From Variovorax sp. SG517 (GTDB lineage: Bacteria; Pseudomonadota; Gammaproteobacteria; Burkholderiales; Burkholderiaceae_C): 64,000 nucleotides of DNA. Below are positions 62,424-64,000 of the stretch, piece after piece. Made by a program: the position numbers and the translations under genes. The stretch's first letter is position 1; every line of letters begins with the position of its first letter. The notes under the pieces are model-generated. The model ran no database searches and had not been told where the DNA came from. It was given only the letters and a program-made list of their open reading frames with translations. Location: NCBI RefSeq assembly GCF_013376045.1, contig NZ_JABMJG010000001.1, positions 992,001-1,056,000 on the forward strand. Reading direction: 5' to 3'.

Positions 62424-63503
62424 TCAGCGTTGCGGCAATGACTGGATGAAATGGGCCAGCTCGCGCACATAGAAGCGCGCCATGCCGGTGGTGCCGTGGC
62501 CGCGCGTCTCGGTGCTGGCCGGGATCAGCAGCAGCTGTGCGCTCGGTACTTCCTTCAGGGCAGCCTGCGCGACGCCGGTTTCGGGCGGATTGCGTTCGTC
62601 GTCGGCCGAATTGATGGCCAGCACGGGCACCTTGATCTTCGACAGGCCCGGCGCGGCGTTGTAGTCGGCCGACGAGCCCCACTGGTAGATGAAGTCGTTG
62701 GCGTCGGCCGTCACCGGCGCGGCCAGGCGCTCGTCGACCAGCTTGTCGGCCTGCGCATGGGTGCCGGCCATGGCCTGGTAGGCCAGCGTGCCGCCATTGG
62801 TGGCAAAGACGAACATGTTGTTGGCCAGGCGCAGCGACGGCGGCTGGGTGGTGTAGTTGCCGTTGTTCCAGGCCGGGTCCTGCCTGATCGATTCCACCAG
62901 CATGCGGCGCATCATCCAGTTGCGGCTGGCCATTTCCGTGGGCTGCGAAGCCATCGGCACCAGGCCGTCGGCGAAGCCCGGATAGCTGCCGCCCCAGAGC
63001 CAGGTCTGCATGCCACCCATGGAATTGCCGATGATCAGGCGCAGGTGCTGGATGCTCATGCCTTCGGTCAGCATGCGGTATTGCGCCAGCACCATGTCGG
63101 CATAGTTGTATTGCGGGAAAGCCGCGCGCAAGCCGTCGGAAGGCTTGGTCGACTTGCCCACGCCGATGCCGTCCGGAATGATGATGAAGTATTTGCTGGC
63201 GTCCAGCGGCTGGCCAGGGCCGAACAGCTGGCCGCCGAAGTCCTTGGAGAGCATCGCACCGGCGCTCTGGTAGGTGCCGTGCAGCACCAGCACCGCCGGG
63301 TTGCTGCGGTCGCCCAGCGTGATGTAGTGCAGGCGCAGGTTCTCCAGGGTCTGGCCGGTATGGAAGTGGAAGCGCGGGGCCACCCAACTGCCTTCGACCG
63401 GTTTGGGCGGCTCGGCGGCATGCAAGGACGCGACGCACAGCAGGAGGCTGGCGGAGGTGAGCAAGAAGCGGGCAGCCTGGCGCAGGCGGGAGGTCAGGGT
63501 CAT
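62424..63503 (-). CDS. Secreted alpha/beta hydrolase, MetX-like
   Basis: 359 residues. A signal peptide of about 29 residues (FLLTSASLLLCVASLHAAE) precedes an alpha/beta hydrolase related to homoserine O-acetyltransferase: LHYITLGDRSNPAVLVLHG, PDGIGVGKSTKPSDG and nucleophile S161 in IIGNSMGGMQTWLWGG; acid and His are likely in INSADDERNP and ETRGHGT. Export and lack of context argue against methionine synthesis; an esterase role is more likely (inference). It lies 91 bases from the CoA-transferase upstream and 92 from the acyl-CoA dehydrogenase downstream. Confidence 0.85.
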   Translation of the reverse strand: MTLTSRLRQAARFLLTSASLLLCVASLHAAEPPKPVEGSWVAPRFHFHTGQTLENLRLHYITLGDRSNPAVLVLHGTYQSAGAMLSKDFGGQLFGPGQPLDASKYFIIIPDGIGVGKSTKPSDGLRAAFPQYNYADMVLAQYRMLTEGMSIQHLRLIIGNSMGGMQTWLWGGSYPGFADGLVPMASQPTEMASRNWMMRRMLVESIRQDPAWNNGNYTTQPPSLRLANNMFVFATNGGTLAYQAMAGTHAQADKLVDERLAAPVTADANDFIYQWGSSADYNAAPGLSKIKVPVLAINSADDERNPPETGVAQAALKEVPSAQLLLIPASTETRGHGTTGMARFYVRELAHFIQSLPQR

Positions 63504-63594
63504 GAGGTCTCTCGGGTCTGTTTGCTTTGAAGGAAGTACGGCGCACTGCCCTCTTTCCCAGAGCTGGTACGGCGCAGACCAAAGTATGCGAGCG

Positions 63595-64000
63595 TCACGC
63601 CGCCGCCCAGCGGCGCAGTACCGTCGGGCCGTCGTCGCGCGCAACGGGTTGCGGCACCACGGGCGCGGTGCGGCTGAAGCGCGGCGCGGGCGCGGGCTGC
63701 ACCACGCCGCCCACGTTGGCGAAGGTGCCGCGCGCAACGTTGTGAGGGTGCTCAGGCGCTTCGTCCCAGTCGAGCACGGGCGCGAAGCAGGCGTCGCTGC
63801 CTTCGAGCAGCACGCACCACTCGTCGCGCGTGCGGGTGCGGAACACGTCGGCCATGCGCAGCTTGAGCAGCGGCCAGCGGTCGGCGTCCATCTGCGCGTC
63901 GAAGGCGGTGTCGTCGGCAATGCCGCAGCGCTCGCGCAGGAGCGCGTAGAACTGCGGCTCGATGGCGCCCACGGCCACGTACTTGCCGTCGGCGCAGGCG
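63595..64000 (-). CDS. CaiB/BaiF family CoA-transferase (alpha-methylacyl-CoA racemase type), N-terminus outside window
   Basis: Only the C-terminal 134 codons are visible; the gene continues past the right edge. The segment YVAVGAIEPQFYALLRERCG, then TRTRDEWCVLLEGSDACFAP and VLDWDEAPEHPHNVARG, is typical of family III CoA-transferases, and its length and form suit alpha-methylacyl-CoA racemase. It starts the minus-strand acyl-CoA unit with the hydrolase and the dehydrogenase. Confidence 0.88.
   Translation of the reverse strand, partial: ACADGKYVAVGAIEPQFYALLRERCGIADDTAFDAQMDADRWPLLKLRMADVFRTRTRDEWCVLLEGSDACFAPVLDWDEAPEHPHNVARGTFANVGGVVQPAPAPRFSRTAPVVPQPVARDDGPTVLRRWAAA

Overview
The window looks like chromosome of a high-GC betaproteobacterium of the Comamonadaceae, most likely Variovorax or a close relative. 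This is inferred from remembered gene orders (algH-ruvX-pyrR-pyrB-pyrC', rubredoxin-pilGHIJ-chpA, dusB-fis-purH, thiD-hemL) and from protein style; no database search was possible. Gene density is high, many genes overlap by 1-4 bases, and I see no phage, insertion sequence or CRISPR array.

Layout. 1-3160 (minus): pyrimidine cluster algH, ruvX, pyrR, pyrB and a dihydroorotase homologue that has lost its metal-binding histidines (pyrC'). 3182-4681: photolyase. 4752-15053 (minus): rubredoxin plus the type IV pilus chemosensory system pilG-pilH-pilI-pilJ-chpA. 15165-18001: ThiD-like kinase, hemL and a small predicted barrel protein. 18020-24915: secreted protein, TetR regulator, dusB-fis-purH, YqaA, GST and ychF. 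25027-31213: complete ribose-type operon rbsB-A-C-R-K-D behind a tandem LacI-type operator. 31236-37501: MOSC protein, ubiquinone-type monooxygenase, dsbC, M61 peptidase, a DUF2325 gene behind a Fur box, and enoyl-CoA hydratase. 37517-41203: ECF sigma factor and candidate anti-sigma factor, divergent from a secreted vWA protein. 41258-43088: tRNA-Met and a copper/CuA-assembly trio (DUF2946, SCO, PCuAC). 43089-44701: poorly characterised stretch with two unknown genes and a 461-base gap. 44702-53567: acyl-CoA ligase, nitroreductase, AraC regulator, EamA exporter, hydrolase, zinc-ribbon protein, diguanylate cyclase, thiolase and SDR. 53670-56351: MalT-like LuxR regulator. 56444-61166: accessory stretch with a Sel1 protein, a VbhA-like small protein, a frameshifted DUF900 hydrolase, two tandem paralogues built of AP2-like units, and an unknown gene. 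61183-64000 (minus): CoA-transferase, MetX-like hydrolase and acyl-CoA dehydrogenase.

The most unusual observations are: (i) a dispersed repeat of about 100 bases, four copies, always starting within a few bases of a stop codon and always in the same orientation to that gene; (ii) the tandem AP2-like paralogues at 58833-60712; (iii) a VbhA-like antitoxin homologue with a degenerate inhibitory motif and no Fic toxin beside it; (iv) an internally duplicated protein of unknown function at 43363-43866; (v) hairpins whose two ends are the stop codons of convergent genes.
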